Source: Nitrospira sp. (GTDB taxonomy: Bacteria > Nitrospirota > Nitrospiria > Nitrospirales > Nitrospiraceae). Taken from it: a DNA stretch of 64,000 nucleotides. The DNA lies in assembly GCA_029194725.1 (NCBI GenBank), contig JARFXQ010000015.1:1-64000 (forward strand), in the 5' to 3' direction. Below the pieces are notes generated by a model. It was given only the letters and a program-made list of their open reading frames with translations. It did not search any database and was not told where the DNA came from. Position 1 is the stretch's first letter; each line of letters starts with the position of its first letter. The translations under genes were made by a program, and so were the position numbers. Positions 35,900 to 44,859 of the stretch are shown here, piece by piece.

Positions 35900-36127
35900 A
35901 GTGATCGTTGGGTGAGCAGCTCAAAAGGTCCGGCTTGATCAGCTTCCGCAGCGTAATCCGAAAGTAACCGGAATGGGCTTGCTGATCACAGATGCGGGAC
36001 GAGCACTGGCTGCAAGTGATCCTCTCGGTGCCTTGAAGCGGGTCGCCCTACGCAATGACGCCCTGTTGCTTCCCGCTTCACACAGAAACACGTCGAGATA
36101 TCTGAACCCAATGATTACACCGACTCA

Positions 36128-36844
36128 TCATCCGACCGATGTGACCTTGCCGCTGTGCAAATCGTAGACGGCGCCGGCGACTTTCAGTGTTCCCTTCTTT
36201 ACCGCATCGGCCAGGATCGGCTCCAAACGTTTTAACCGGTTTACACCCTGCTCAACGTTGGCCTTGATGGCGTTATCGAGTATGTCACCCCGTTTATCCT
36301 TTACCATCGCGACGGCCGGCCTGATCAGGTCGACAAGATCGCCGATGGAACCCGGCAGGGCATCCTTATCGTCAATATGCTTGATGGCAGCCTTGACCGC
36401 ACCGCACTGACTATGACCCAGTACTAAGATCAACCGTACATCGAGTTCCGCAACCGCGTATTCGATGCTTCCCTTCACGGAAGCGCCCGCGCCGGCAATC
36501 ACGTTCCCCGCTACGCGGACAACGAATAGGTCTCCCACACCCTGATCGAAGATCAATTCAGGTGCAACCCGCGAGTCCGCACAGCTGACGACAACGGTGA
36601 GCGGAGCTTGCCCATCCGCAAGCGGCACGAAGTCCTCTGGCTTCCGGCGCGGATGAGCGAGTTCACCCCTCATAAACCGTTTGTTGCCCTCAAGCAATTG
36701 CGTCAGCACCGTATCCGCGTCCCGGTCTCCCCTCGGTGGATCGGCCGCCCGCCCCATCGGCGAAATGGCGAGACCGGCCGCCCCAGCCACCAGTCCTGAA
36801 AGCCACATGAACTGACGTCGGGATACTGGTTTCGGACCTTGCAT
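36128..36844 (-). CDS. Tat-exported beta-carbonic anhydrase
   Basis: Interconverts CO2 and bicarbonate with zinc. 238 residues. The N-terminus is a twin-arginine signal (PVSRRQFMWLSGLVAGAAGL) with cleavage near GRAAD, so the enzyme acts in the periplasm. Zinc ligands are Cys in VVSCADSRVAPE and His/Cys in LGHSQCGAV; the Asp-Arg pair is in the first motif. It is head to tail with the broken nhaA (both minus strand). A periplasmic enzyme could supply bicarbonate or buffer pH. Confidence 0.95.
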   Translation of the reverse strand: MQGPKPVSRRQFMWLSGLVAGAAGLAISPMGRAADPPRGDRDADTVLTQLLEGNKRFMRGELAHPRRKPEDFVPLADGQAPLTVVVSCADSRVAPELIFDQGVGDLFVVRVAGNVIAGAGASVKGSIEYAVAELDVRLILVLGHSQCGAVKAAIKHIDDKDALPGSIGDLVDLIRPAVAMVKDKRGDILDNAIKANVEQGVNRLKRLEPILADAVKKGTLKVAGAVYDLHSGKVTSVG

Positions 36845-36891
36845 GACATGCCTCCTTTGAATTCAAGTGACCAAATACGGCAAATAGTCAG

Positions 36892-37758
36892 CTACAATTT
36901 CCTCCTCACATCCTTCCAATCCCTCGCCACTTTGGCCTTGCGCGGCACGTCACCCTTCGCTGGTTCAGGCACAATGATCGCATCGAGACGCCGTTGCAAA
37001 AACGCTTCGACGAAGGCCTTGGAACGGCCGACTCCGATCTTGATGGTTTTCCAGCCCGCAGCATGGAATTCGTCGATCCTTGCCCCTAAGGCCGGGGCAT
37101 CTGGTGGGAGCGCCATCACATAGCCGGTTGGGAACTTGTGCGTCTTCAACCATTCTCTGGCCTCTGTGGTTGCCTGAAACCCATCCCCTCTCGCAGGTGT
37201 TGTCACAACATAGATGATTCGGTAATAAAACTGCGTGAGTTTCCCAAGTTCAGCGGCTGCCTCAGGCATCGGCTTCCGTTCCAATTCGAACGCGATCCCC
37301 ATGGGAGGGACAGGACGCGGCGTCGGTTCTTCGAGCAGCGACGATAGTTCAATCACGAGGATGGGCTGCCGCTTTTCCCACACTGCCAGGTTTGCCTGGC
37401 CTTCTGCCTGGTCGACTCGTGGGCTGTTGCCGACACGGACTTGGACTGGTGCGAGACCTTGGGCCTTCGGGGTATAGGTAAAGAACGCCCTGCCATCTCC
37501 GCCGGTCAAAGCTGTGGCGACAACCTTCCCAGCCACCACGAGTTCAAGCGGTTCTCCACCAAGTGCGGCAATGAGCATGAGACGTCTCGAGATAAGTTTA
37601 GCCTCTACGGTGGCCGGCTGGCCAGGAGCCGTCAGCGCGTCTCTGACGAGGATCACGGCGGAACTCTTCTCCGCGGCAAACATCAGATTCGGTAAGGCAA
37701 TGATGAGGATGAAGAGGGAGAGACAGGCTCTGCGGGTGTGGCTCATTATCTGCCGCAT
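36892..37758 (-). CDS. Secreted protein of unknown function with possible HAD/LNS2-like C-terminus
   Basis: About 288 residues from ATG 37758. A signal peptide (RACLSLFILIIALPNLMFAA) is followed by a beta-rich Ig-like region (VEAKLISRRL to FFTYTPKAQGLAPVQVRVG) and a C-terminal half with ILVIELSSLLEE, IIYVVTTPARG and WKTIKIGVGRSKAFVEAF. That order resembles phosphatidate-phosphatase-like LNS2 domains, but the catalytic DxD is replaced by ELS, so activity is doubtful. It runs toward the carbonic anhydrase on the same strand. Confidence 0.65.
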   Translation of the reverse strand: MRQIMSHTRRACLSLFILIIALPNLMFAAEKSSAVILVRDALTAPGQPATVEAKLISRRLMLIAALGGEPLELVVAGKVVATALTGGDGRAFFTYTPKAQGLAPVQVRVGNSPRVDQAEGQANLAVWEKRQPILVIELSSLLEEPTPRPVPPMGIAFELERKPMPEAAAELGKLTQFYYRIIYVVTTPARGDGFQATTEAREWLKTHKFPTGYVMALPPDAPALGARIDEFHAAGWKTIKIGVGRSKAFVEAFLQRRLDAIIVPEPAKGDVPRKAKVARDWKDVRRKL

Positions 37759-37805
37759 AGCCTTACTGGACAAGAAAAGACGGATCACGAACTCGCGTGA
37801 GAACG

Positions 37806-38273
37806 TCAGGCCTTCAGCGCCTTGAGCACTTCGTCCGCGTGACCGTCGACCTTTACCTTCCGAAAGATCGCCTTCAGCTTACCTTCGGGATCGATGACGA
37901 ACGTGCTCCGCTCGATACCCCAATACTTCTTGCCGTACATGTTCTTTTCCTTGTACACACCGTAGGCCTTGGAGATCGCCGCATCTTCATCGCTGAGCAG
38001 GGGAAACGGCAATCCGAATTTCTTGATGAATTTCTGGTGGGACTCCTTCCCGTCCAGGCTCACTCCGACGATTGCACCTCCCGCCCGCAGAATTTGCGAC
38101 TCCACATCCCGAAAGTCGCAAGACTCTTTCGTGCACCCCGGCGTATCGTCCTTCGGATAGAAGTACAGCACGATTTGTTTGCCCTTGAAGCTCTTCAGAG
38201 TCACCGTCTTTCCATGCTGATCCGGGATCGAGAGTTCCGGTGCCTGATCCCCTACCACAAGATCTTTGCTCAT
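37806..38273 (-). CDS. bcp: Thioredoxin-dependent peroxiredoxin (PrxQ/Bcp)
   Basis: Reduces H2O2 and organic hydroperoxides. 155 residues. The active site YPKDDTPGCTKESCDFRD has the peroxidatic Cys and, five residues on, the resolving Cys typical of PrxQ. LSDEDAAISKAYGVY and IERSTFVIDPEGKL follow as expected. No signal peptide, so cytoplasmic. It can be recycled by a thioredoxin such as that at 49308. Confidence 0.96.
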   Translation of the reverse strand: MSKDLVVGDQAPELSIPDQHGKTVTLKSFKGKQIVLYFYPKDDTPGCTKESCDFRDVESQILRAGGAIVGVSLDGKESHQKFIKKFGLPFPLLSDEDAAISKAYGVYKEKNMYGKKYWGIERSTFVIDPEGKLKAIFRKVKVDGHADEVLKALKA

Positions 38274-38511
38274 AGGTCCATCCTCATTCGGGAATTAACC
38301 AGGATTCCTCAGTAGCCGTACAACGTACAGTGTATGTCGAAGTATGTCGAAATAGTAAGATCCAGTTAAATGAATTCCTGCACGACCGGCAAAACCGACT
38401 TTCACCACATTCAACTGCAGCACAGTTCAGGATTGACAACTCAAACCATTGATTATCAAAATGTTCGTTGACCTGCTTTTTGAGGTGCAGCGGGTACTGC
38501 GGAATCCGGGA

Positions 38512-38970
38512 TTAATAGCCTCCCGAGGGCATGCCGCCGCCGAACGACGACCGGCGCGGCACATTGGGACGCATGTTGGCCTTGTTTCTATTTTCTGGAT
38601 TCCCGTAGGGCGAAAGCGCCGGCGAGTCCCAGATGACCTTGTCTCCTGGTGCCAAGTCGGCAGCAGTGATAAAGTGTTGCCGCGCGAGTTCAGAATCACC
38701 AAGCGCATTCAACGCCAACGCATAGTTATAATGGGCCGGGCCGGATTGTGGTGCTGCGGCAACCGCTTGTTCAAAGTATTGCTTGGCCTCCTCAAACTGT
38801 TTGGCCTGATATGCCAGCCTTCCCTGTTCAGTCAGGGCCACAGCCTGAGACTTTACCTCACCGTCAACGGCAAGCGGCACGAGCGGCTTGCGCTTCTGCG
38901 CACATGCGGTCATGCCGACAAGCACCAGCACGATACTCAAGATTGCCAATTGCTGTACTGTCTGTTTCAT
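38512..38970 (-). CDS. TPR-containing lipoprotein
   Basis: 152 residues. The signal peptide ends in a lipobox (LVGMTAC), so Cys23 is probably lipidated. Two TPR units follow (ALTEQGRLAYQAKQFEEAKQ and AHYNYALALNALGDSELARQ). The Gly-rich tail (RRSSFGGGMPSGGY) is low complexity. It may be an outer-membrane assembly or scaffold protein; no partner is evident. DUF507 genes lie just upstream on the same strand. Confidence 0.85.
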   Translation of the reverse strand: MKQTVQQLAILSIVLVLVGMTACAQKRKPLVPLAVDGEVKSQAVALTEQGRLAYQAKQFEEAKQYFEQAVAAAPQSGPAHYNYALALNALGDSELARQHFITAADLAPGDKVIWDSPALSPYGNPENRNKANMRPNVPRRSSFGGGMPSGGY

Positions 38971-38989
38971 GATAACGAGACCTCAACCG

Positions 38990-39265
38990 TCAGACTTTCA
39001 TCTGCTTGCGCGTTTCTTCCTCGAACATCTTTCGATACAGCACGTCCCACTCGTTACTCCCTTCAATAATGCCTCGTGAATACGACGCGAGCTTGGCTTT
39101 CACTTTTCGATCGAGCTCCTGTTCCTGGGCCAACTCGGCAGCCAACACGCGCTTGATCTCTTTTAACAACCTTGCATCATCGCTCTTGACTCTCGCTCCA
39201 GCATATTGTTTGACGGCATTGAGGATCACATGGGACAGATGACTGACTTTGTCCTCGCTCAACAT
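38990..39265 (-). CDS. DUF507 family protein (first of two)
   Basis: About 91 residues from ATG 39265; the frame extends three codons further. It has the helical DUF507 pattern: LSEDKVSHLSHVILNAVKQY, then RLLKEIKRVLAAELAQEQEL and DVLYRKMFEEETRKQ. The family is typical of Nitrospirota, Aquificota and related groups and has no known function. It follows the second DUF507 gene by about 60 bases; the pair probably forms a heteromer. Confidence 0.88.
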   Translation of the reverse strand: MLSEDKVSHLSHVILNAVKQYAGARVKSDDARLLKEIKRVLAAELAQEQELDRKVKAKLASYSRGIIEGSNEWDVLYRKMFEEETRKQMKV

Positions 39266-39325
39266 GCAACACACGTCGTGGATCGCTCATGCCTCGTCAT
39301 TCGCAAGCGTTTGGCGAAATGCGCT

Positions 39326-39616
39326 TCATAAGATGATGCCTCGTTCACGTATTAACTTTTGTTTTACCATCTGGAACATCTTCTGATAGTCGACCTGTCC
39401 CTGCTCAATCTGATGTTCATAGGCCTTCAGCAGCCGCCGCACTTCCTCATTCACACGATCCTCGGCGGATAACTCATGCATGATGGCCTGATCCAATGCC
39501 TCGACGAATCCCTTACGATCTCCGACGAGTTCGAGGTGTCCTTCCTCTTGGAGGCGACCGGTGAGGCGTTCAGCTATATGCCGCCCCCGCTCTTTCGACA
39601 GCCGCATCGCATTCAC
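39326..39616 (-). CDS. DUF507 family protein (second of two)
   Basis: 96 residues, paralogous to its neighbour: MRLSKERGRHIAERLTGRLQ, AIMHELSAEDRVNEEVRRLL and QMVKQKLIRERGIIL. Its ATG overlaps the stop of the cyclophilin-like gene by 4 bases (ATGA), so the two are translated together. Confidence 0.88.
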   Translation of the reverse strand: MNAMRLSKERGRHIAERLTGRLQEEGHLELVGDRKGFVEALDQAIMHELSAEDRVNEEVRRLLKAYEHQIEQGQVDYQKMFQMVKQKLIRERGIIL

Positions 39617-39996
39617 CCAGGTTCGAGATGAATCGTCGGGACTTCCATGACCTGCCGAAATCGGCTCGCATCGCCAACGATTTTCCCGACGATATTCACC
39701 CGATCAGCTGGAACCGGATCGGCACCCAAACTCATTGGGGTTCTTCCAAAAAAAATCGCCAGGACCCTCCCGGCTCCCCAGAAGGCAATGTCTCCGACCT
39801 TCACCTGGGTCGTCGCGGTTTCCCGATAGTCGCGGACTCCGGGAACCGGGAAGTAGAACTCTTCTCCCCATGTGCTGATCGCTGCCGTGAGCGGAAGCGC
39901 CGCGTAGACTTCGTCAGCCGTCTTCGTCTTTCTGAGTTCAGCCTCGAGCTGAACTCCCCCCACGGTAATGCGAATCCGCTTCGCCGGCACGGTCAT
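39613..39996 (-). CDS. Cyclophilin-like fold protein (DUF369-type)
   Basis: 127 residues, nearly all beta-sheet: RIRITVGGVQLEAELRKTKT, AALPLTAAISTWGEEFYFPV, VKVGDIAFWGAGRVLAIFFG. This matches small cyclophilin-like proteins of unknown function. It lacks the catalytic Arg of true prolyl isomerases as far as I can see. It is coupled to the DUF507 pair, a three-gene unit. Confidence 0.8.
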   Translation of the reverse strand: MTVPAKRIRITVGGVQLEAELRKTKTADEVYAALPLTAAISTWGEEFYFPVPGVRDYRETATTQVKVGDIAFWGAGRVLAIFFGRTPMSLGADPVPADRVNIVGKIVGDASRFRQVMEVPTIHLEPG

Positions 39997-40091
39997 GCGA
40001 TCGATGATCCACCCGCCTCTTCACTGCATTCTTCGTAATGCTGAGAACTGTAACTTGTCTCCTAGGCGAAATCAAGGCTACAATCGCTTAG

Positions 40092-40424
40092 ATGCCGACC
40101 GTCAGCCTCATCTTTCTACCAGGTGTTGGACCAGTCCGTCGCCGGTAACAAGAGGGTTTGTTCGAGCGGCGAAGCTTGCGTAATCGACCTTCCGTAGACG
40201 CCCTGTCCGAACATCGCAAGATCTGGTACGATGGAGCGCTGCTAGAGGCGTATGAGACTTGCCGATCTCGGGCAGGTTATCTCGACATTGAAACGACCGA
40301 CGCCTCGCCCGAATCTGGAGAAGTGACGGCCTTGGGACTTCATCGCGAGGGAATCGAGACGAGCCTGGTTCGGTTCAGACTCTCCTCATTGTCGACCACT
40401 CTTCAATCGGCCTATTCTCAATGA
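40092..40424 (+). pseudogene. Decayed RNase H-like (YprB-type) gene with in-frame TAA
   Basis: From ATG 40092 the frame reads 18 codons (MPTVSLIFLPGVGPVRRR, a helix-hairpin-helix start), then TAA at 40146-40148, then continues unbroken as QEGLFERRS to AGYLDIETTDASPESGEVTA, the first Asp-Glu motif of an RNase H-fold exonuclease. The sequence ends in a stop at 40424 after only about 90 more residues, so the rest of the nuclease is missing. Two lesions argue for a pseudogene. It overlaps the PP2C start by 4 bases. Confidence 0.7.
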
Positions 40425-41176
40425 GTACTTGGATCGGCATCGGTCGGAGCGAAACCGGACTCGTACGAACCCTCAACCAAGATGCGTTCGCTGTCATCGA
40501 TGAGGTGGGTGTCTGGGCCGTCGCGGATGGAATGGGTGGGCATATTGGTGGGGAAATTGCCGCTCAGACCGCGATCGCCACGATACAGGCCGAGGCTGCA
40601 GCATCGAGCCGCCTGCTCGGTAACGGCCAAACGTCTCCCGCAGATGTGTTGACGGACCTGATCAGCCGAGCGCATGACGCCATCCTCAATCGGTCCAGAT
40701 CAAAATCCAAGCTGAAAGGAATGGGCACGACCATCGTGCTGCTGGCGATCATTTCCGGCCCTGCGCCGGTCGCATATCTCGCCCATGTCGGGGACAGCCG
40801 TGCCTATCGATTTCGATCGGGCACGTTGACCCCCCTGACCAAGGACCACACGTTGATTGAAAAATACCTGGAACGCGGCATCCTCACGACAGAATCGGCG
40901 AAAACACATCCAGAGCGGCATGTGTTGACGCGTGCCTTGGGGATAGGCGCGACGGTGAAACCTACCATCACTGCTTTTCCCATACTTCCGGAAGACCTGG
41001 TTCTGCTTTGCTCGGATGGACTGACCAAGATGCTGGAGGACGAGGACATCCGAACCTTGTTCGCCCCCGGCGAACTCGATCCGACCCTTGTCTGCAACCG
41101 TCTCGTCACCGCGGCGCTCGATCGTGGCGGCGAAGACAATGTCACCGTGGTGGTGGTCGCTCCTCGTTCGTCCTGA
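40421..41176 (+). CDS. PP2C-type protein serine/threonine phosphatase
   Basis: Metal-dependent phosphatase of the bacterial Stp/PPM group. 251 residues. Motifs in order: RSETGLVRTLNQDAF, WAVADGMGGHIGGEIA (metal Asp and DGMGG), MGTTIVLLAI, YLAHVGDSRAYRF, LTKDHTLI, LLCSDGLTKML and GGEDNVTVVVV (final metal Asp). No membrane segment. A partner Ser/Thr kinase is not present in the window. Confidence 0.96.
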   Translation: MSTWIGIGRSETGLVRTLNQDAFAVIDEVGVWAVADGMGGHIGGEIAAQTAIATIQAEAAASSRLLGNGQTSPADVLTDLISRAHDAILNRSRSKSKLKGMGTTIVLLAIISGPAPVAYLAHVGDSRAYRFRSGTLTPLTKDHTLIEKYLERGILTTESAKTHPERHVLTRALGIGATVKPTITAFPILPEDLVLLCSDGLTKMLEDEDIRTLFAPGELDPTLVCNRLVTAALDRGGEDNVTVVVVAPRSS

Positions 41177-41257
41177 TTTTACTTCGTTGTTGACAAGGTC
41201 AGTCAGGCCGTGTAGTTTTTCCCGTCATTTGAACCTTGTCAAAACATGGAGCTCCTT

Positions 41258-42136
41258 ATGCCCCGTCTGGGATGGTTCGTCTGTGGGAGTCTGTTCCTTG
41301 TCATCGGCCTTGCTCCGGTGGCGAACGGCGGTGACCCCCCCGACCCAGAAACGGCTATTCGTCAAATGATCCGGGCCAATGCGGAAAAAGACCTCCCGAC
41401 TCTTTCTCGGCTCATGGCCCACGATGCCGACATCGTCAGTTACTCGGTCGGTGGTCGAAAATACGTGGGCTGGCCGGAGTTCGAACGGGAAATGCGGGAG
41501 GAATTCATCAACACCAGGAAGATTGAGATTCCGATCAATGAACTCAAGGTCTGGACGAAAGGTGACCTGGCCTGGTTTACGATGGAGCTCGACTATACCC
41601 GCTACGTCGGTGAAGGGGCCGAGGTGAAACGGACCGTGCTTCCTTTGAGGGAAACTGGTGTCCTCGAACGTCGTGCCGGCCGCTGGCAGCTACTGTCGTG
41701 GCACGAGTCGTTTCGATCTGCTCAGCTAGGAGGTCCTCTCGCCTCACCATCGATGACCATGGGATCGCAAAAGCTCGTCAGTAATGATGGTGCCGCAACA
41801 GTGCCTGACCTGAGTGGAGAATGGGAGATTCTCGAGGTCGAGGACGAAAAACGATACAAGGCCACACTGGACAAGAACGGCAATGGGCCGTATACGCAAC
41901 ATGGCGGCCGCTTCGTCACCACGAAGATTGCCGATCGTCTGTGGCAAGGCACCTGGCAACAACCCGGCAACGATCGTGAGGGAGGTTTTGAAGTCCTCCT
42001 CTCAGAAGACGGCACTCAAGCCAAAGGCGTATGGTGGTACACCCGCGTGGGCACGCATAAGAACATTCCGCCGCGCGAACATGGCGGTACCTACCAATGG
42101 AACCGGCTCACGCCGATCCCCGCCAACACTCAATAG
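41258..42136 (+). CDS. Secreted NTF2-like (SnoaL/DUF4440) protein with C-terminal sandwich
   Basis: About 292 residues from ATG 41258, which has GGAG before it; ATG 41246 is an alternative. A signal peptide (LGWFVCGSLFLVIGLAPVA) precedes an NTF2-like domain: AIRQMIRANAEKDLPTLSRL, WPEFEREMREEF, WQLLSWHESFR. The second half (LSGEWEILEVEDEKRY, then WWYTRVGTHKN) resembles a lipocalin-like or DUF1579-type beta domain. It probably acts in the periplasm. Its substrate is unknown. Confidence 0.8.
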   Translation: MPRLGWFVCGSLFLVIGLAPVANGGDPPDPETAIRQMIRANAEKDLPTLSRLMAHDADIVSYSVGGRKYVGWPEFEREMREEFINTRKIEIPINELKVWTKGDLAWFTMELDYTRYVGEGAEVKRTVLPLRETGVLERRAGRWQLLSWHESFRSAQLGGPLASPSMTMGSQKLVSNDGAATVPDLSGEWEILEVEDEKRYKATLDKNGNGPYTQHGGRFVTTKIADRLWQGTWQQPGNDREGGFEVLLSEDGTQAKGVWWYTRVGTHKNIPPREHGGTYQWNRLTPIPANTQ

Positions 42137-42214
42137 AGTCAGTTCACCTGTTCAACCATGCCACCAAGTCGGAGTCCGGTTCCAATCACTGCTTCACTTC
42201 CTCTGGGAGGTCCT

Positions 42215-43219
42215 ATGCGCAGATTCCTTATTCTTCTACTCTCCGTGTTTCTCCTGGCCTCGTCAGTTTATGCCGATGGGGGCCATGACCACCATGCGAT
42301 TCCCACATTGAAAAAACACGTGGGCTCAAAGATCACCTATGGAGAGAACACCGCGATTCTGACCTTCGGCCCCATCGATCTTCCGACCGGCCATGGCGAA
42401 GGCGATATGGGCGATTCCATGCCTCGGTTCCACTTCCAGTTGCCAGAAGATAAATATTTGATCGGCTTCAAGTCGGCCATTACCACGGTCGATGGGAAGG
42501 AATTACCGAAAAATTATCTGCACCATATTTTGATGATCAACAACACCAAACCGAGCGTGTCCTGTCCCGGTGAGCCGCTCTTCTTTGGTGGAGCCGGACT
42601 CGAAATGTCCGAGACCCAATTCCCCGATGGATACGGCGTGAAGCTGTCGGCAACCGACAAATTGATGACGGTCGTCGCCTTCTATCACGGCGCCCCTCCC
42701 ACCAAGGACGTCATTACAACGTTCACGATGTATTTTGCTCCCAAGACCAAACTCGTCAAGGAGATGGAGATCTATCAGGTCGGTGTCAACATCGTGTGTT
42801 TCACCAAATTCGGCGACCGTCCGGCTGATCAGACAGACGAAGGGATCGAACTCGGTGCGGGTGTCCAAGTCCGCACGGCACCATTGAAGTTTAGTATGGA
42901 TGGCTGCGTCAAATACGCGTATCCGCACGGCCATGATGAATTGCTCCTGATTGCACTGGAGAATAAGACCAAGAACCAGACCCTCCTCCGGACTGTGCCT
43001 GATGTTGAGCGGGATGGAACGCTCCGCGAATTCTTACCCCATCAAGTCTATAAAGACGTCCAGGGTTTCCCCATCTCCAAAGAGGATGACTATGAGATGG
43101 TAATGGTCTACCACCATTCTCTTCAGAGAACCGAACTCCAACATGGCATGGGTAATTACTTGCTCTACATGACTCCAGGGGCTTGCTCGGAACAAGGCAA
43201 GACTGCTGCCGCGTACTAA
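42215..43219 (+). CDS. Secreted His-rich protein, possibly copper type-II monooxygenase-like
   Basis: 334 residues from ATG 42215, with GGAGG before it. The signal peptide (LILLLSVFLLASSVYA) gives a periplasmic protein starting DGGHDHHA. The middle has MPRFHFQLPEDKYLIGFKSA and YLHHILMIN, a His pair like the copper-binding HH of peptidylglycine monooxygenase/SURNod19 folds. AFYHGAPP, YPHGHDE and VYHHSLQRTELQHGMGNYLL give further candidate ligands. I infer a copper-binding beta-sandwich; the enzymatic role is unproved. A hairpin follows the stop. Confidence 0.6.
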   Translation: MRRFLILLLSVFLLASSVYADGGHDHHAIPTLKKHVGSKITYGENTAILTFGPIDLPTGHGEGDMGDSMPRFHFQLPEDKYLIGFKSAITTVDGKELPKNYLHHILMINNTKPSVSCPGEPLFFGGAGLEMSETQFPDGYGVKLSATDKLMTVVAFYHGAPPTKDVITTFTMYFAPKTKLVKEMEIYQVGVNIVCFTKFGDRPADQTDEGIELGAGVQVRTAPLKFSMDGCVKYAYPHGHDELLLIALENKTKNQTLLRTVPDVERDGTLREFLPHQVYKDVQGFPISKEDDYEMVMVYHHSLQRTELQHGMGNYLLYMTPGACSEQGKTAAAY

Positions 43220-43225
43220 GCTCCC

Positions 43226-43266
43226 CTCGCAGGCTTGTCGGCAGGAATCACCGACAGGCCTGCGAG
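43226..43266 (+). terminator. Probable terminator after the His-rich protein
   Basis: A 16-base stem with one mismatch (CTCGCAGGCTTGTCGG / CCGACAGGCCTGCGAG) begins 6 bases after the stop codon. There is no T-run. The next 300 bases to 43565 hold no supported gene and probably the kinase promoter. Confidence 0.6.
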
Positions 43267-43565
43267 AAGTTCGCAGTTTCTGTACTCCCCAGGAGGGTTC
43301 GCACGAAAGAAGCTGCCCTCGGTTTGATTCGCTCTTCGATGTCCCCTCCTCCCTTCATTGCCTTACTTGGCCCCCTGCATCCGGAGGGGCGGAGGCAATC
43401 CAGTTTTTCCCAACCTCGACAACCAACTTTTACTCATCACTGCACGGAAGACCAAATCCACTGGATGAAACAGCCTCTCGGGTGTATACTTTCACCTAGT
43501 GATGATACGTAGACACGTTTTCGCCACGACGAACGAGCCCGCATAAGACCTCACACACCACGCTC

Positions 43566-44843
43566 ATGACGGATCGCACGGCTCCGCAAGCGTCCCCTTG
43601 TCAATCAGACACGGCATCGCTGCAACGACTCACGCAGTTCGCGCGGGACATGGGGCACGCAACAAGCCTCCCCGTCATCGCAGAGCGCATTCTTTCCGGC
43701 CTCTCGGAAGTATCCCGATACTCTCTAGGGGTTCTATATGTGTTTGATCGCGAACGCGACTGTTTCCGCCGAGTGGTTTCACAATCGCAGATCCCTTCCA
43801 TTGCGGCGCCTCCCATCATTCCTCTCAATCATCCCCTTGTTCAACAACTGGCTCACCACCAAGATATCCTCGACTTGTCCCCATTGGCCGATTCGGGATG
43901 CAGCGCATCGCTGGACGATACGGCGGGTGCCAAGTTCGTCACTCTCCCCATCAATCTGGCCATCCCGCTGCTGAATCGGGGAAAGTTGATCGCCTTCGCA
44001 TTGCTTCAATCCCGGCTTGGGACCACTGCCATTCCCTGCCATACGAGGGAGCTCATGGCTGCGATGGCCCAGAACGCCGCCAACGTGATCGACTCCTTTC
44101 TCCTGTATGAGGACCTCCGACATTCCCAAGCTCTCATGCGACGAACTGATCGATTGCGCTCTTTGGAAACCATCGCCGGAGGTTTTGCTCATGAAATCCG
44201 AAACCCCTTGACGTCGATCAAGACCTTCATCCAGCTGGCTCCGGAACGTAAGGATGACAGTCAATTTATCGGTGAATTCAGTCGAATTGTGCTCGATGAC
44301 GTCAATCGAATTGAAAGGTTGATTCAGGAAATTCTCGACTACGCTCGATACATGGAACCTCGGTTGACCGATGAGGATCTGAATGAAATCGTCTCATCGT
44401 GCCTGTGTTTCATCCAGGTAAAAGCCGACAGTCGAGGGATCAAGATCGAAAAAGATTTGGCGCCTGAGCTGCCCCGTGGCATGTTAGATCGGCAACAAAT
44501 GAAGCAGGTGCTTTTAAATCTGCTCTTGAATGCGATGGATGCCATGAGCGAAAAAAGCGGAACGCTCCGTGTACGGACCATTAGGCTCGAGAAAGCGGAC
44601 CGTGAGGTATGGACTCAGGTAGAGATCGAAGATACAGGGCACGGTATCTCACCAGAAAACCTTGACCACATCTTCGACCCGTTTTTTACCACCAAACACG
44701 CGAGCGTCATGAACGAAGGAACGGGGCTGGGACTGACCATTGCTCATCGAATCATTCGAGAACATCGAGGAGAGATTCAAGTTCAGAGCACGAAAGGCAT
44801 CGGAACAACCTTCCGCATCAATCTTCCCTTCCATCAGGGGTAG
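43566..44843 (+). CDS. GAF-domain sensor histidine kinase (NtrB-like)
   Basis: 425 residues with no membrane segment, so a cytoplasmic sensor. An N-terminal GAF domain (about 20-175) is followed by HisKA with phospho-His in GGFAHEIRNPLTSIKTF near residue 212, and an ATPase domain with N box LLNLLLNAMDAM, G1 DTGHGISPE and G2 EGTGLGLTIAHRI. The downstream sigma-54 activator begins 16 bases after its stop, so the two form a two-component pair. Confidence 0.95.
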   Translation: MTDRTAPQASPCQSDTASLQRLTQFARDMGHATSLPVIAERILSGLSEVSRYSLGVLYVFDRERDCFRRVVSQSQIPSIAAPPIIPLNHPLVQQLAHHQDILDLSPLADSGCSASLDDTAGAKFVTLPINLAIPLLNRGKLIAFALLQSRLGTTAIPCHTRELMAAMAQNAANVIDSFLLYEDLRHSQALMRRTDRLRSLETIAGGFAHEIRNPLTSIKTFIQLAPERKDDSQFIGEFSRIVLDDVNRIERLIQEILDYARYMEPRLTDEDLNEIVSSCLCFIQVKADSRGIKIEKDLAPELPRGMLDRQQMKQVLLNLLLNAMDAMSEKSGTLRVRTIRLEKADREVWTQVEIEDTGHGISPENLDHIFDPFFTTKHASVMNEGTGLGLTIAHRIIREHRGEIQVQSTKGIGTTFRINLPFHQG

Positions 44844-44859
44844 AAGGCAAGGAGCGCTT

